A DNA stretch of 64,000 nucleotides. It comes from Angiostrongylus vasorum (taxonomy: Eukaryota > Nematoda > Chromadorea > Rhabditida > Metastrongylidae). Under the pieces are notes generated by a model. It did not search any database and was not told the origin of the DNA. It worked only from the letters and a program-made list of their open reading frames with translations. Each line of letters begins with the position of its first letter. The first letter of the stretch is position 1. Location: NCBI GenBank assembly GCA_018806985.1, contig JADANN010000401.1, forward strand, positions 1,922,001-1,986,000, read 5' to 3'. Positions 23,866 to 36,233 of this stretch are shown piece by piece. The position numbers and the translations under genes were made by a program.

Positions 23866-24363
23866 TCACGCTCCAATACTTGAATCCGCTTTTGCTGTCC
23901 AATCGTCCGGTCTTCCGCTTCCGGTAGATGATCTGCTTGAGGAGTGCTGTTCGGTTTTTCCCACGATTAGCGAAAAAGTGGCTGTTTGCCTACCCAAAGT
24001 TCTCTCCCAAATGTACGATATGACATTGACGGCATAGACATGCCATCCTTCACCCAAAAAACCACTCGCCGTATCATTTCTGAGCACAATCACCAGTTGT
24101 GAAGGGATTGCAAATGCTATAAACCAGGTATCTTTAAACTTTTGTAACCACCTTTTGGGCACAATATGAATAATATTACCACATATTTGTGCTTTGATTT
24201 GAGTTCCAGTGCGTGAAGGCAGTTTCACCTTTAAAGCATGCCGGGGACTCCTCAGCACACATCTTCCAGTTCTGCATATTTCGCCACATTTCCTGTGGAT
24301 AAGCTCAATTAAAGACACAAGCTTAATAACTTGTAATATTTGCCAGGAGGACTGGAACTCCAA
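23866..24363 (-). CDS. Unidentified 165-residue ORF
   Basis: The longest ORF in the window outside the RTE copy, free of stops for about 500 bases. Its middle reads ICGNIIHIVPKRWLQKFKDT and FIAFAIPSQLVIVLRNDTAS, a mix of charged and hydrophobic segments. The C-terminus is Ser/Gly-rich (SSSRSSTGSGRPDDWTAK). The start at 24363 is arbitrary because the frame could begin at an acceptor further upstream. I do not recognise the family. It lies between two repeats, so it may be part of a mobile element; no zinc finger, RT or nuclease motif is visible. Confidence 0.3.
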   Translation of the reverse strand: MEFQSSWQILQVIKLVSLIELIHRKCGEICRTGRCVLRSPRHALKVKLPSRTGTQIKAQICGNIIHIVPKRWLQKFKDTWFIAFAIPSQLVIVLRNDTASGFLGEGWHVYAVNVISYIWERTLGRQTATFSLIVGKTEQHSSSRSSTGSGRPDDWTAKADSSIGA

Positions 24364-24639
24364 TGAGCTCTTCCTGTGACAGTTTAATAACTTCCATCTA
24401 ATACGAGGTACAGATGAATCTTTTCATCTCGTCAACGCTTGTCGATCCCCACAACTCAACATTCTGTTGCTTGTTAAAATTTATCTGTTTTGCGCGCCAA
24501 AGCAAAAATTGCTGATCCTCACCGGGCTCACAACCCTCACAAAACTGGGAGCTGTGAGAACAACACATTGTTCACATTGTTAGATCACTCACTGCTCCCG
24601 TTATCACAAAGGCTTTCGTCATCCTTCTTCGATGCTCTC

Positions 24640-24865
24640 TCAAAGGTTTACCACTTCATCGTTGCTGTAAGGGGGTTCCTGGGTGTCGAACTGCGTTGTA
24701 AAACGGTAAATTCATCCACGCTTAATCCCCCCTCCCCTCCAACAGCAACAAGTTATCCCAAGCTGAGAAAAAGTCCGGGGTTCTTGCTGGGAAGTCCATC
24801 TAAGAGTAAACTACTACTTTTTTTCTATATGCAGCGAGTGCTTGTGGCGGTGACGACCTGAGAAA
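24640..24865 (-). repeat. Family D fragment
   Basis: Read on the plus strand: TTTACCACTTCATCGTTGCT, GTTCCTGGGTGTCGAACTGC, then CCCAAGCTGAGAAAAAGTCC and CATCTAAGAGTAAAC, in the same order as the family D copies at 44925-45325 and 59953-60365, which lie in the same orientation. Confidence 0.6.
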
Positions 24866-24949
24866 GGGTTCGACTGAACTGACTTTGAAACTCCAGAGAA
24901 ACACATTACCTAAATCAGCAAATTTCCAGCCTCACTTCCCTACACAATA

Positions 24950-26200
24950 GACGTTTAAGATTACGTCACCGGGTAGTAAGACAACCGGTGAAAGGAGATC
25001 AAATCTCGGCTTGAGTACGACGTCATTGGAAACGGACAAAACGAGCACACCTACGAGATACCATGGAAAATGCTTTTTGTCCTGCACCTATAACACCTGA
25101 AAAGTCTCTTCAGACACCGGCGTTTACGATCCTTTTTAGGGCGGCTGTCCCATAAAATTCCATGTGCTTAAAATAGAAGATATGGAAAGCAGGAAGACCG
25201 ACATGCGCTAATTAGATAACAGAACCCTTGTCATTTGTCGAGAGAAATTTCCGTTACGAAGTGTCAGAGTGACTGGCTTTGTCGTACGCCCACCCTTAAA
25301 CCTTTTAGGTACCTCAAACGTAATCCTGTCAGCGCGCTTGGACATTCTTCGTCTTCAAACTCCACGTTAGAGGATAGAGAATATCACCAATTGTTACTCC
25401 AACTTGTAGAGCTCATGAGAATGACCTGGACGCATTTCATAAACAGATGAGGACGTGATCCACAACGTCAAGTCCTTCTATAGGAATGGCTAACGAAAAT
25501 GGATACATAATAGGGAAATTCGGAAAAGGACAACGAGATGAGGATGGAGACCGTCTTGCAAGACTCCTGCCCACATCACGTCTTCTTCATGGAGATTCAT
25601 TTTTTCAGAAGAGAGAAAATCGGCGATGGGCATGGGAGTCTTTTAACGGCGTAGCTCATGTGGAAATCGACCATATTCTAAATGAAAGAAGGCGGTGCCT
25701 CCTTCACACCGCAGTGGTGGAGTCATTCTGTACTGAATTCGCCATGCGAGGATTCCATTCATGCATAAGCTAAAAAGAACTATCATCGTTCAGTAACAAT
25801 GTATGACGAAAATATTCTCACTTAAATCTTTCCTATATTAATGGCAGATAAAGGAAGACCCGAGCAAGGATTGCTCAACCAAGAGGTTCAGGCCGCATCT
25901 CCATTACCACTAAAGCGTTACTCGAAAAGAGAAGAAAAGAGAAGATTGATCCTATTGAAACACACCCTATACGGCTAATAATACATGCCAGTTGCAGATC
26001 TCTGCAGGTCGGTTTACACTGGTATGAGAGGAAAATGTTATTGAAAGTAACTCAAAAGTGATCTAGTCTGAAGAATAGCCGTAGGAATATTTATGACTAC
26101 TACGTTCCTCTAACCGACCTGATGAACGAAGATGGGGCTATCACTACATGTCGCCAGGATAACGAATTAATAATGGAGTAGTTCTGTAAGAATCATTTAC
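24950..26200 (+). pseudogene. Degenerate RTE-like LINE, endonuclease and linker
   Basis: Broken plus-strand frames. The clearest piece is 25486-25760, which reads GQRDEDGDRLARLL, RRWAWESFNGVAHVEIDHIL and RRRCLLHTAVVESF, the C-terminal half of an EEP endonuclease with the catalytic DH (DHIL). A weaker linker-like piece around 26090-26190 reads LTDLMNEDGAITTCRQDNEL, the kind of segment before the RT domain in RTE elements. No RT motif found; inactive. Confidence 0.55.
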
Positions 26201-27960
26201 CGATCGGCAACTACTGCCTGGTGCCTCAAATCCCCACTGATGAAAATTTCATGGGAAGATTATCCTTTTGCATATCTCGAAGACACTGGAGCATGGAGCT
26301 ACATTGGTCCTCTAAAAGAAGCCAACGACCTACTGGCGAAACCGTAACTCCACGCTCACTTTTCTGATTCAACAGTCTTCTAAACGCTCTGTTATGAAGC
26401 AGAAACGTGGACTGATATTTCAATTGATTAAACGATTTCTTCCGTAATTTAACCAACACTCGCAGCGTCTAGCCGGAATGGGCAGCTCACATCTTCGAAA
26501 CCTTTCCCATCCTTGGGATCAAGGAAAATATACATCGCTAGCGAAACACAGATGCGCCAGTTACACTAAAGGAAGAACAACTGACAGATGGAGGGAAAAA
26601 AGAATAGTGGAGTGGACTGCAGAAGAATGCAGGTTTTTCTCTTGAAAGACCACCCAAACGATGAGCGGAAGTGTTTTTTGACAAACGTCAACAATCTGCA
26701 TGCTCAGATGGAACGATTTTACGAATTTGGAGTGGGCCTCAGGGAAGTCATCATGTTCGTGGCACACCACCACCATGGCAGATAATTGTGAGAGAGAAAG
26801 ACGAATGCAAATTATGCTGGAACCCTCAGCGCCAGTGAGCATGGGCGATCCAAGTATCCAAGCAGGTATGCTTCATTCACCTTTCGGACTCTTCGTCAGG
26901 AAGCGCAATAGGGTTTCCCACACTATTTCGCACCCTTGCTTTCGTCGTTGTTACTTTCCATGACGAGGTCGATCGATGTTCAATTCCGTTCAGTGTTTTA
27001 ACACGTATACCCTATTAGAGCAGAACCGCTACCATAAGTTTATTATCTCCCCAATTTCTCAAGCTTCCTAGTTAGCAAAGAAGGTATAAGAAATTGTAGG
27101 AAAACAGCAACGACAATTATGTTAGGCCATGTCAGTAACCTGCATGATAGCACGTATTGTTCCACTGGGCGTCCACGCGAAATATACAGTCGGGAGTCGT
27201 TTGTGAAAGGATTGGTTTGGTGGGTTTGTCTAACTAGCAAACATCAAAACGCACTCAATTCACAGTATAGCCTTATGCGACAACTTAGTGCATCGTATTT
27301 TTTCAAGAGAAAGATCGTAGCACATTTGGCTAGAGGTCTTCTGAATCACTATCCAGTACGAACTCCGTTGCATATCATTCAAGTTAATACTTTATTAAAG
27401 AACGTGAACATCTTTGTTAGGTGATTTTTTCTGTTGGCCTGAAATTGCGATTATTAAGAGAATAGTCAGAAGTACGTTCATTGACATGTGAGAGATTTCA
27501 AGCCGGCTAGTAGTAGTCCTACGTAAATCGTCACCAGATATTGTACAGACGACAAGGAGTGTATTAAAAGCAACCATTTACTTACCATAATCTTCTAACT
27601 TGAGACGCATTGGGTTTAATAAATGAAATTCCTGTCCTCGCTTCTGTAGACTGACTGCTATAATCTGTAAAAATGCATTCATCGGTGCAGAACCATGTTT
27701 GATTTGTGTCGATTGCATTTGGCAGACATTATTTTGATTAAAACCTTTGTCTAATTGACTAAGAACTAAATAGATCTTGGTTCTGGTTCATTTTCAACGA
27801 ATATGTTCTCTGTTTACCATAAGAGATATCAAGTCACACTCGAATATACCCAAGCCCCACAGCAGGCTACGAATAAGCAATCGTTTCATGTAAAAAAGTG
27901 CAATTCAAAAAGACCGACTTTCTATTAACCTCGGCATAAATAATTGGTATATTTATTCAT
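26201..27960. other. Intergenic, no gene supported
   Basis: Short ORFs (65-101 residues) on both strands without recognisable motifs. A 50-bp block at 27905-27955 repeats the one at 9930-9985. Confidence 0.35.
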
Positions 27961-27984
27961 ATGAGCTCATAAAATGGTCTTGTT

Positions 27985-28255
27985 GCGCTGGTGAGAGTTG
28001 GCACTAGTTTTCGTTGCCGTTCTTGTTGTCGTTCTCGTTGTTGTTGGTGGTGTTGGTCGACGGCTCACGTTTCGGTTCCAGAGAAATGCTCCACTGAGGA
28101 AGATCCGGCTCGATGCGCGACGTAGAGGGCACCTGGGAGAACACGAACAACCGTGGACCATCGACTCGGATTATTGGCTCTGATGAAGACGATAACGTTT
28201 GTTAGTCGGATAAACATTTTTATCAACCTCGTGTAAGCTCAACAATATGAAACAT
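27985..28255 (+). repeat. Family E element
   Basis: Starts in a (GTT/GTC)-rich tract (27998-28060). It then carries GGAAGATCCGGCTCG, ACAACCGTGGACCATCGACT, GATGAAGACGATAACGTTTG and TTTTTATCAACCTCGTGTAA, the same order as at 53640-54012 and 56745-56975. The 61-residue Val-rich ORF here is an artefact of the simple repeat. Confidence 0.65.
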
Positions 28256-28429
28256 GTAAGGAACATTGAGTTGATCTATGGCGACTGATGAACCACTTAC
28301 AGCATGCTGTGCGAATTACAGAAGTAACTCAATAGTTCACTTAAGGTAATGTTTGGAGATATTAGCAAACCTTTCAAATTAGGCAACTTTAATGCACAAA
28401 GACAACTTGACAAATTAATGATACCCACC

Positions 28430-28860
28430 ATTAAGTGCAACCGCTATGATTCATAGATATTTGCAAGACATGGACCTCAGACCAGATTGCAACCCTTTAT
28501 TGCCATTTCCAAGGGTATACATGTTACCCGCTGCCCCACAGAACCACTTGCTTTGCCTTTCTCTCACCCAGTTGGTCACCATAAAGGTGCCACGAACAAT
28601 CACCTGTCAAGGGGAATGATCTGGAAACACAAATGGGCACTAGACCCAGTTAAGCTAAGTTTGTCATTCCCGTTGACGATTGATTGCTGATGGCACCGTT
28701 AGGTAGCAAACTAGTTGAGAGAAAGGCAAAACAAGAGCCTCAGTGGTACGGTGGGTAACACGTGAACTCACGGAAAGGATAATCGAAGGTTTGGATCTGA
28801 ACCTCGGTTTCAAGTTCTGTAAATATCTCAGCATCATAATGGTCTTATTTTACATCATAC
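28430..28860. repeat. Diverged family C sequences
   Basis: The plus-strand copy at about 28630-28860 has CCAGTTAAGCTAAG, GATTGATTGCTGATGGCACC, AACTAGTTGAGAGAAAGGCA and AATATCTCAGCATCATAATG. A fragment in the opposite orientation lies at about 28430-28600. This looks like another inverted C pair, more diverged than those at 1857 and 37146. Confidence 0.5.
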
Positions 28861-30055
28861 CCTTTTGCGAAAGACAATAATAAGCAGTGAATAAAAAGTA
28901 AGACTAGAGAAGAACAATGGTTAGAGCTTCTCTACAACACCCACAGAGTGGTCTTTCGTCCGATTGTTGTTCCTGGTAAACTAAGCTCTCCATTATTCCA
29001 GGGTCCAAAAAATGTTAACAGTCTAAGAAAATGAGAAGGACACTATCGAGACAAATCGGAAGACTTTCGCAAGTCTGTACATAGGTCAACTATGCATGCA
29101 ATCACCTCTACGATGTCTGATTGATCATCGGCGAACGTCGCTTCTACGTTCTCTTTGCGAACAGCATAAGATAACGATAACCTAAAAAATGCACTTAAGG
29201 GTACCTCTACCGAGATGTTGTACTAGAAAATGTATCGAAATCCTCCCAAAAAATACTGTTGTCTACACCAACAACTCACTAAAATCACCTGTCATTACTT
29301 GACCGAAAGACTTCGGCTTGATACTTCACAACAGTGGGATAACTATTTCCCTATCGTTGCCAGAATTTTGCACATATCTGATATCAAAGTAAGTGCTGAT
29401 ATCAAAGCAGTATATCTAATTATCTCAATATAGCACGAAGTTTCTGAACAAAGGGTCTTGAAATTACCGGAATAAGAAGAATCCACTGAACAAGTATGCT
29501 TAACGAATGGAGCGAACAGCGAATAGAAACTCTCTTTGTGCTCGAATGACTCACTCAGCAATCAAAGGGAGGATGGGAGCTCAAGGTGATACATTTTTTA
29601 TCCCAGCTGCTTCACCCGACCACTTCAATATGATTTGGTTTAAAAATAGCAGTTACTGATCCATTAGAGTTTTTATGTATAAAAAAATTTCAGCGCAGAA
29701 AATATGTGAGGAATTTCGTCTAACATCAACAGTTGTTGCCTGGCATGATACCAATTCATTCACTTTTTTCCCTATAATGACTAAAAAACTGGTTCATTTA
29801 GCAACAAAAGAAGGAAAGAAGAACATTGGCGAATCAATAATTAACCATCGAAAAGTACCAGTTTCTTGAATGCATACGGTATTTCCATTTCCGGATTTCA
29901 TTGCGGAACCCTTTTGCACAATACCTAACTCTTGTGCACTACTTCAATTCAAACACATTTCGTGGAGTTCACGATACCTCTGACAACATGTCCTATCGGA
30001 CATGAGAATTCCAGGTCTACCTGTCAACTACCAACTACGAAGAATTCAATGCGTT
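28861..30055. other. Intergenic, no gene seen
   Basis: Only ORFs of 64-72 residues without motifs; no repeat family recognised. Confidence 0.3.
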
Positions 30056-30059
30056 ATTT

Positions 30060-30205
30060 AAGGCTGCTGGGAGAAAGGTGAAGCGATGAACTCGTATGGC
30101 GTGGTGGTGAATGGGTTAGCCCCGGAAAGGGTAATAAGGTGTTCGATCCCTACTGCACACACCAGCGGTTAGCAATTTTGCAAATTCCTCTGCATTATTG
30201 TGGTT
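30060..30205 (+). repeat. Family C head fragment
   Basis: GTATGGCGTGGTGGTGAATG (A-box-like), TTAGCCCCGGAAAGGGTAAT and GGTGTTCGATCCCTACTGC (B-box-like) followed by TTTTGCAAATTCC. The B box is nearly canonical. Confidence 0.65.
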
Positions 30206-30714
30206 ATATTTCAATACGTTATGATTACACAGTCTAGAGCCAGAGTTAGACTCCTAATAGCGACTGCAATTTTTTTTAACCGTACAACTTCCGTCATTCG
30301 TGGAGTTGTTCGAACATCTCAGGCTTTCTTCTGTAACATTAGGATGCCGGCTGTACAAAACTCATAACATTTAATGCGTTATTAGAATGTTTTTTAAGTA
30401 AGATGTAGGTTGTAGTGGCATATGCGCTGTTCTTTTTCTTAACCTGCAATCCTCGTGCGCTGAAACCCCATTAAAACGTGGCCGACCCTATCTTTTTTGA
30501 CATTAATGAAGCGAAAATCACCTGTATGACTTGTCCACTAGTTCCCTTTGATTTTCAAATGATTCGAACGGTTACAGTAAGTCTTAGTCGCTTTCTCTCA
30601 AGTGAAAGCTGCCCATTGGTTCTTCTACACGAAGAAAATCACACTTGTGTCGTAGTGTCCGCTAGAATTTTCCCCTTTTTTAGTGAAAGTTACCTATTTT
30701 AAAACGAGAGGTTC

Positions 30715-31250
30715 TACCATCGGTGATTGCTGAAAGCACCGTTAGGGAGAAAAAACTGGTTGATAGAAAGGCAAAGCAAGTGCTTGTATTGGTAAAAAAT
30801 AAAAAAAAAGGATAAAGCTCTTGGCGTTGTTCAACCCCTGAGGGACGCGCCATGCATTCGACTCCATTAAGCATTGTTTGGAGGTGATTGAATGCATATC
30901 TGGCCTTTACAATGACTCGCGATGGCCTATCGATGTGTCGAGCCAGTGCTGCTATCCTTCCAGACAAGTCTGGTACCAATATGCCGACCCTGGAAGGATG
31001 GGAGGCTTGGTGGGCCATGAGCGCGAGGACCGATTCCACGTGCGTGATGCAGGGCGCCTCCAACCACTGCGCCACACGCGCACTATATTGGTATAATATA
31101 AAACACGTGAGCCCCGCAAAGAGTAATCATGGGCTCCGAGGCATCTGAAACCCCGAGTTTTGCTTACGTTTCAATTTCTTTTGGTAGTATTCCACATAGC
31201 ACCCTGCCAAGAAGAAAGAAGAAGCGATTAATAAAAGTTAAAGGATTGTG
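30715..31250 (+). repeat. Family C variant split by a family A SINE
   Basis: The left part (30715-30794) has GGTGATTGCTGAAAGCACCG and AACTGGTTGATAGAAAGGCA. The right part (31086-31250) has GAGCCCCGCAAAGAGTAATC, the block around CGAGTTTTGCTTACG, and ATTAATAAAAGTTAAAGG. A SINE A (30795-31085) lies between. The uninterrupted variant is visible at 58730-58935. Confidence 0.65.
30795..31085 (-). mobile_element. Family A SINE with target-site duplication
   Basis: Full-length family A SINE on the minus strand, nested in a family C variant. The 8-base sequence TATTGGTA occurs on both sides (30787-30794 and 31086-31093), as expected for a retrotransposed insertion. Head with GGCGCAGTGGTTGGAGGC, core GACTTGTCTGGAAGGATAGC, and the pyrimidine tail (the plus strand here reads AAAAAATAAAAAAAAAGG). 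Confidence 0.8.
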
Positions 31251-34200
31251 GTATCGCATATTTTGCTGCAGATATATGAGTTAGAAATGAATCTTCAGGT
31301 GCTTCGAAAGTTTTTGAAGGCAACTCTAGATCTTCAGAATCAATTTCTAACTTGCTCAATTTCACGCGGTGTCCATATCATTGATCTGGTAACTGTAGTG
31401 CAGAGCCGTTGTCTTCTGCATGACATCAACGACTATCTCTGATTTGGCCATTGGGTTGATATCTGATTTGAAGAGTTCTTAATATATATAGGGTTCATGC
31501 TAGAGTCCGCTCTACCGTTGTTTTGTTCGTCCATTGCCCACTCTTATCATCATTGTCACTCAATCAGTGTTTCGATTCAAATCTATGGTCTAGTGGAATA
31601 CAAGGCATGTTAGTTCTCAAAAGTCTTGCTCTTCGAAAATCCAGCTTTCCATTCCAGCAGTCTCAAGTATGATCCTACGGGCTCTGTACAAGGCACAGAA
31701 ATCCCTCAACATGGTTAAGATGTGAGTCCTTATCTTCAGCCGCATAGCAAGGCAACAAGTATTGTCGAGTCCAACAGGTGAGCTCGGAGACCGGCGCCCG
31801 TCAGTTGGTGGTCGGCGGCACCTTTGAGAGGCCCGAATGCGGCATCCCTCTCTGTCTCTTGTTAAATTCTATCACTTTGTTCACTGTGTTCAAATGATGG
31901 CTTAGATACATGCAAGATCTAGTGTCATAACACTAATGATTTTCAGGAAGATGATGATATCGTCATCGAAACGATGCGATAACGGTCCATGGAAGATTTG
32001 TGACAGACGAACCAAACCTTCGTTACTTAACGATTATTGATAGAATGAGGCTCATTTAAAGAATGGAAAGTAGAAACTGGAAACAACGAAAGCAAGGTAC
32101 TCCGCGCAGACTTCACGAGTGAAGCTACGGCATGGGATGTCTTTTATACAGAAGAAACTCTATCAGCGGCTTCGTCATTATTAGACTGGACTTCGTCGAA
32201 AGTAAAAAAAGTTCATAACTTAGTCATAATATTCATTAAATCCATAGCTTATATGCGAACTATCCATACTTTTATGCACACTTTTAAAACAGATAGTAAT
32301 ATCGGTAATTGAGTATATAAGAAATAAAGCAATGACACTTAGAAACAACATAAAAAAAAGGCGAGAGGAAAACTTTTGCCAGAACTCATAATGCAAGTTG
32401 GGGTTCGTGAAAACCCTCGATATTTTACCAGTAGATGCCTAAAATACTGAGAAAAAATATACGTTCTTTGGCGATAGTACTTCTTAAGGAATCAAAGTCT
32501 GTAGAAAAGTTTTTTCTCACAGATCAAACGGACCGTATTAATGTTGACACTTTTCTTCTATCTTGATATCGTCAGAAATCCCCCCATAAGTGTTAATAGT
32601 TCGCAAAAAGTTCATTCTTAATAGACGAGAATCTTCTCGAAGATCAGTGTCGTTCAGCAGAATTTACCATTCTAATGTTGTCTAAACGAATACGGTATTT
32701 AAATTGAACTTCAAAAAAAGTTCTTCAAAGTCAAAAGGTAACCACAAATAATAAGAAACCACGTCGCTTCATCCATAGTTTCAGGGTCTCAGGTTTTCAT
32801 ACTTTTTCTTTTCCCTGAAAAAAGAAGGACCAAGAACTAGCGTTATTGATTTGAATGGTGGTTCAAGGCGTTTCCTCGCTTTTCATTTTACCCTTCAGAA
32901 TATTTTTTCAGACCTTTCCGTTTGGATTCCACGATCGTTGCGAACTAACTAAATGTGATTTTCGTTCAACTTCATTGATCAATTTTTAGTACTTTCGCTC
33001 TTGTGAGCAGCAGATCCTGACTGTTTCAAATCATTTTTTGTATTCGAAGCTTAGAAAAAATCCATCTGCTCACAGATCTTCTGAGTATTCCACCGCAACA
33101 GATGTTCTAACCACTCACGCTCCAACAACACAGAAAAAAATGCTGCTCATAAAATTAACGAAAATGTTCAATCTTTTTTCTTCACAAGGAGATATCGATT
33201 GACGATAATGAGGGATAAATTTACTCGTAGAGATACACTCAATCATCTTCGCTTTCCACTCTTAAGATCTTCACATGAATCGCTAGTTAATCTATTTGGT
33301 ACAGAGCTGATGATGCTCATTTGACAAGGCACCACTGCTAGTAAGGGTTAAACTTGTAAGAAAGCTGGGCTACGATTACGCCCAGTAGTGTGGCATTTGA
33401 ATATTTATCGTAGCCACCATCAGCTTTTGCTCTCAGCCCGTTCCCGATGCTCGTACGCGTCCTGAATGAAAAGGGCAATGAATCTATGAGCTTGAAAGCG
33501 TAAGGTCATACCTGACACACACTGGTCGTCATTATGAGGTGGAGCTTCTGCGTCTGAGCTAGCTAACTCTTGTGTCTGTTTCTCCTCTTCTCTTCCTTAC
33601 TCCACCTCCTTGCTGTCCGTCCTTGAGTTGTCAGCTGTTTCATCGTCGCTTGTCATCTATCGGCTTTAATCAACACTAACAGTAGTTCAAGAGAATCCTG
33701 AAACACTCCCGCCATTCTTTATAGGCGCTTTTTTTTCTAGTGTGCGCTTATTCACTTCGATTAAGTTTTATAGCCAACCTAGTCTATTTATTCCTATACT
33801 GATTCGATAGCGCTAAATCAATTAACACCGATAGAAGTGAGATTTTGTAATGATAGCTATTAATACGCAAGCGCTTTATCATTAGTTTCATTAAAGCTTT
33901 ACTGTGCAATGTGGTACTTCTGTATGGATCTACATATCAGCATTGTTTTTAACTCTCACTTTACACAAGTTGCAAAAAGACGTCACGGAATTTTCCTTTT
34001 AAAAAAAACCAAATGGCGATTTGATAGCCCTGTTTCGAATTCGTTTTCTAGTTCATATTCCATCACTGACAGGATGACCTAATGAACGTTCATAGCATTC
34101 ATGCTCCTCAGTAGATTATGGGAATAACACGAGTTCGATGGTTGCTGTCTGAAATTTCGTCATTCTGGAATTTTCACATACAAAAGCTGGTTAGGATCTT

Positions 34201-34639
34201 TTTCTTAACAGATGCGGAAAGGGCTAGCAAACCCAAATTGGGGGTGAATCTTATATAAAAAAATGTGGCTTTTCTATTCCATTCAGCACCTATTTTATTC
34301 GTCATTGTTGTGTGAGCCTCTTAGTACTGTCACCAACGTCCTGGTTATTAGTTCAGAAATATTTCTTCCTATCGTACCTATTTCTGTGATGTGCTCATCG
34401 TTACCATTGATAATACCATTGCTTCCAACTAACGATATTCTTCTTCAGTAGCTAATGCGTTATCGTGTGTGTCTATTAATGACGGCTGTGGCCTTTATTC
34501 GAAGCTCTCCGATACAATATGAAGTGTCACCATTTCGAGCAAAACGAGACAATGAGAACTCGACCACAATGGCCACTTTTACTGGTAACTAATATTGTGA
34601 ATTAATAGTTAAAATACTAGGAGGAGTTATCTGTAAGGT
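31251..34639. other. 3.4-kb stretch without a recognised gene
   Basis: No convincing exon, RNA gene or known repeat was found. A GC-rich patch lies at about 31780-31850 (GGAGACCGGCGCCCGTCAGT), and a hairpin-prone patch near 33355-33430 (GGGCTACGATTACGCCCAG, then TCGTAGCC). First exons of the plus-strand gene at 36234 could lie in this stretch or in 35.1-36.2 kb. Confidence 0.35.
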
Positions 34640-34931
34640 AGAGAAAACGTAAAGCACGAGGCGTTCGGTGTCGATCAATCCCGAAAGAACACGCCATGCA
34701 TTGGACTTCATTAAGCATGGTTAGAGGTGACTGAATACATATTTGGCCTCTATAATAACTTCCGGTGGCTTACCGTTGTATCAAATCAGTGCTGATATCA
34801 TCCCAGACAAGTCTAGCACCAATTTACCGACTCTGGAGGGATGAAGACTTGGTGAGTCAGCGACATGGGATCGAACCAAAGGTTAAGTGTGCATGTCAGA
34901 GAACCTCTAGCCAGTGCACTACACAATCGTA
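34640..34931 (-). repeat. Family A SINE, diverged
   Basis: Minus-strand family A order: head with CAGTGCACTGGCTAGAGG and GGTTCGATCCCATGTCGC (near-canonical B box), core with GACTTGTCTGGGATGATATC, and the 3' block with AAGTCCAATGCATGGCGTG. Confidence 0.7.
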
Positions 34932-35036
34932 GATATCGTCCTACGTCCTATTATCTACGGTGAGCATGACAGTACCAATCCTATTCTTTTCTCGTCCTCC
35001 TTCTCCCTTTCTCATTCCCTCTATCTCCCTCCTCTG

Positions 35037-35043
<7 letters not shown>

Positions 35044-35071
<28 letters not shown>
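35044..35071. repeat. (CT)n microsatellite
   Basis: Uninterrupted CT dinucleotide run inside a longer pyrimidine tract (about 34996-35100). The 74-residue Ser/Leu ORF across it is low-complexity and not a gene. Confidence 0.9.
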
Positions 35072-35077
<6 letters not shown>

Positions 35078-36233
35078 ATCCGTCTCCCTCACACTTTCAG
35101 TTTGCTCCCCATCTCTAGAAAACAAGTGCCAACAATAAAAAAATACTTTTCTTCATGGTGATTCCCCTTACCTTCTTCCCACCGAACTACTTGATAGGCC
35201 ACGTAGCATTTTATAGTGGAAAAAATAAAGATAGCTATAATAAAAAAAAGATACTTCCTGTGACCATGCACCCAAATCTACGCTGAAGAAAATTCGCAAT
35301 AGGAACGGAAAGTGGATAAGTGGAAAGACTAGATAAGAAATAGGCTAAGTGGCAATGAGGAAAGCCACTATTTGTTCATGTTTCCTACCAAAACGTCCCC
35401 GTTATTTTTCATTACAACCTTACCAAGGAAAACAAATTTCCTGCGAACATGAAACCTCGTGAATTGTTTTCGATTTCAATGGAAGGAAATTCAACTTTAA
35501 AAAATTACTTCAAATACCAACAATGTTCAGTTATGGATGTGAATGTCCTGTTACTAGCGTTTTATGTGTGCAGTTGTCTCCCTCGTTTCTTCAATATTTC
35601 ACTTAACGACATCCGGAAACGGAGCGCGCACATTTGCCAGATGGATGACTCTACGAACTTTCATCCAGGAAGTACACCGTATGCCTAAGTATTGAATCAG
35701 AAGAAAAATAAACTCATTGTAGAAGTGATCAAGAGCTGTGAGGTACAAATTCAGTTAGGTGGTGATTTTTCTTTGAAGATTACCTGATTTTGGGACTCAG
35801 ATACCTGTTTCAGTAACTCGAATGTTACATTAGTAAAATGGGAAATAAATGTTGACTAGTCTACGACTAAATAATTACCAAGATTCACCGAAACATTGGA
35901 GGAATCACTGGTTAGGAAACCAATGATCTCGATAAAATTCAGTCCGATTCGAGCTCCTAGCGATTCGTAGTGGACATGCATACTGATGAGCATTATATGT
36001 GCGTAGCTTAGGCTTACCATTAATCTCAAGATACTTGAAAATGAATAACAGACTTTTGCACAAACAGAAAACTGATCTTTCTGTCACATGACATCCAAGA
36101 GTCTTCACTATCGATGCATAGCCTGTATTGTGTATCCGAAAAAGATATAGATAAATCAAGAATGAGATGAATGGGATGAATATGATGATGAAATGACATC
36201 AGTTTAACTAAGGTCATGATTGTTTTCTTTTAG

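Noticed and set aside
27998..28183. Val-rich membrane peptide
   Set aside because: Simple GTT/GTC repeat at the start of a family E element.
31780..31850. GC-rich patch as a structured RNA or rRNA fragment
   Set aside because: No match to rRNA or snRNA sequences that I can recognise, and no clear fold by eye.
35044..35138. Signal-rich small protein (Ser/Leu run)
   Set aside because: Translation of a (CT)n microsatellite.
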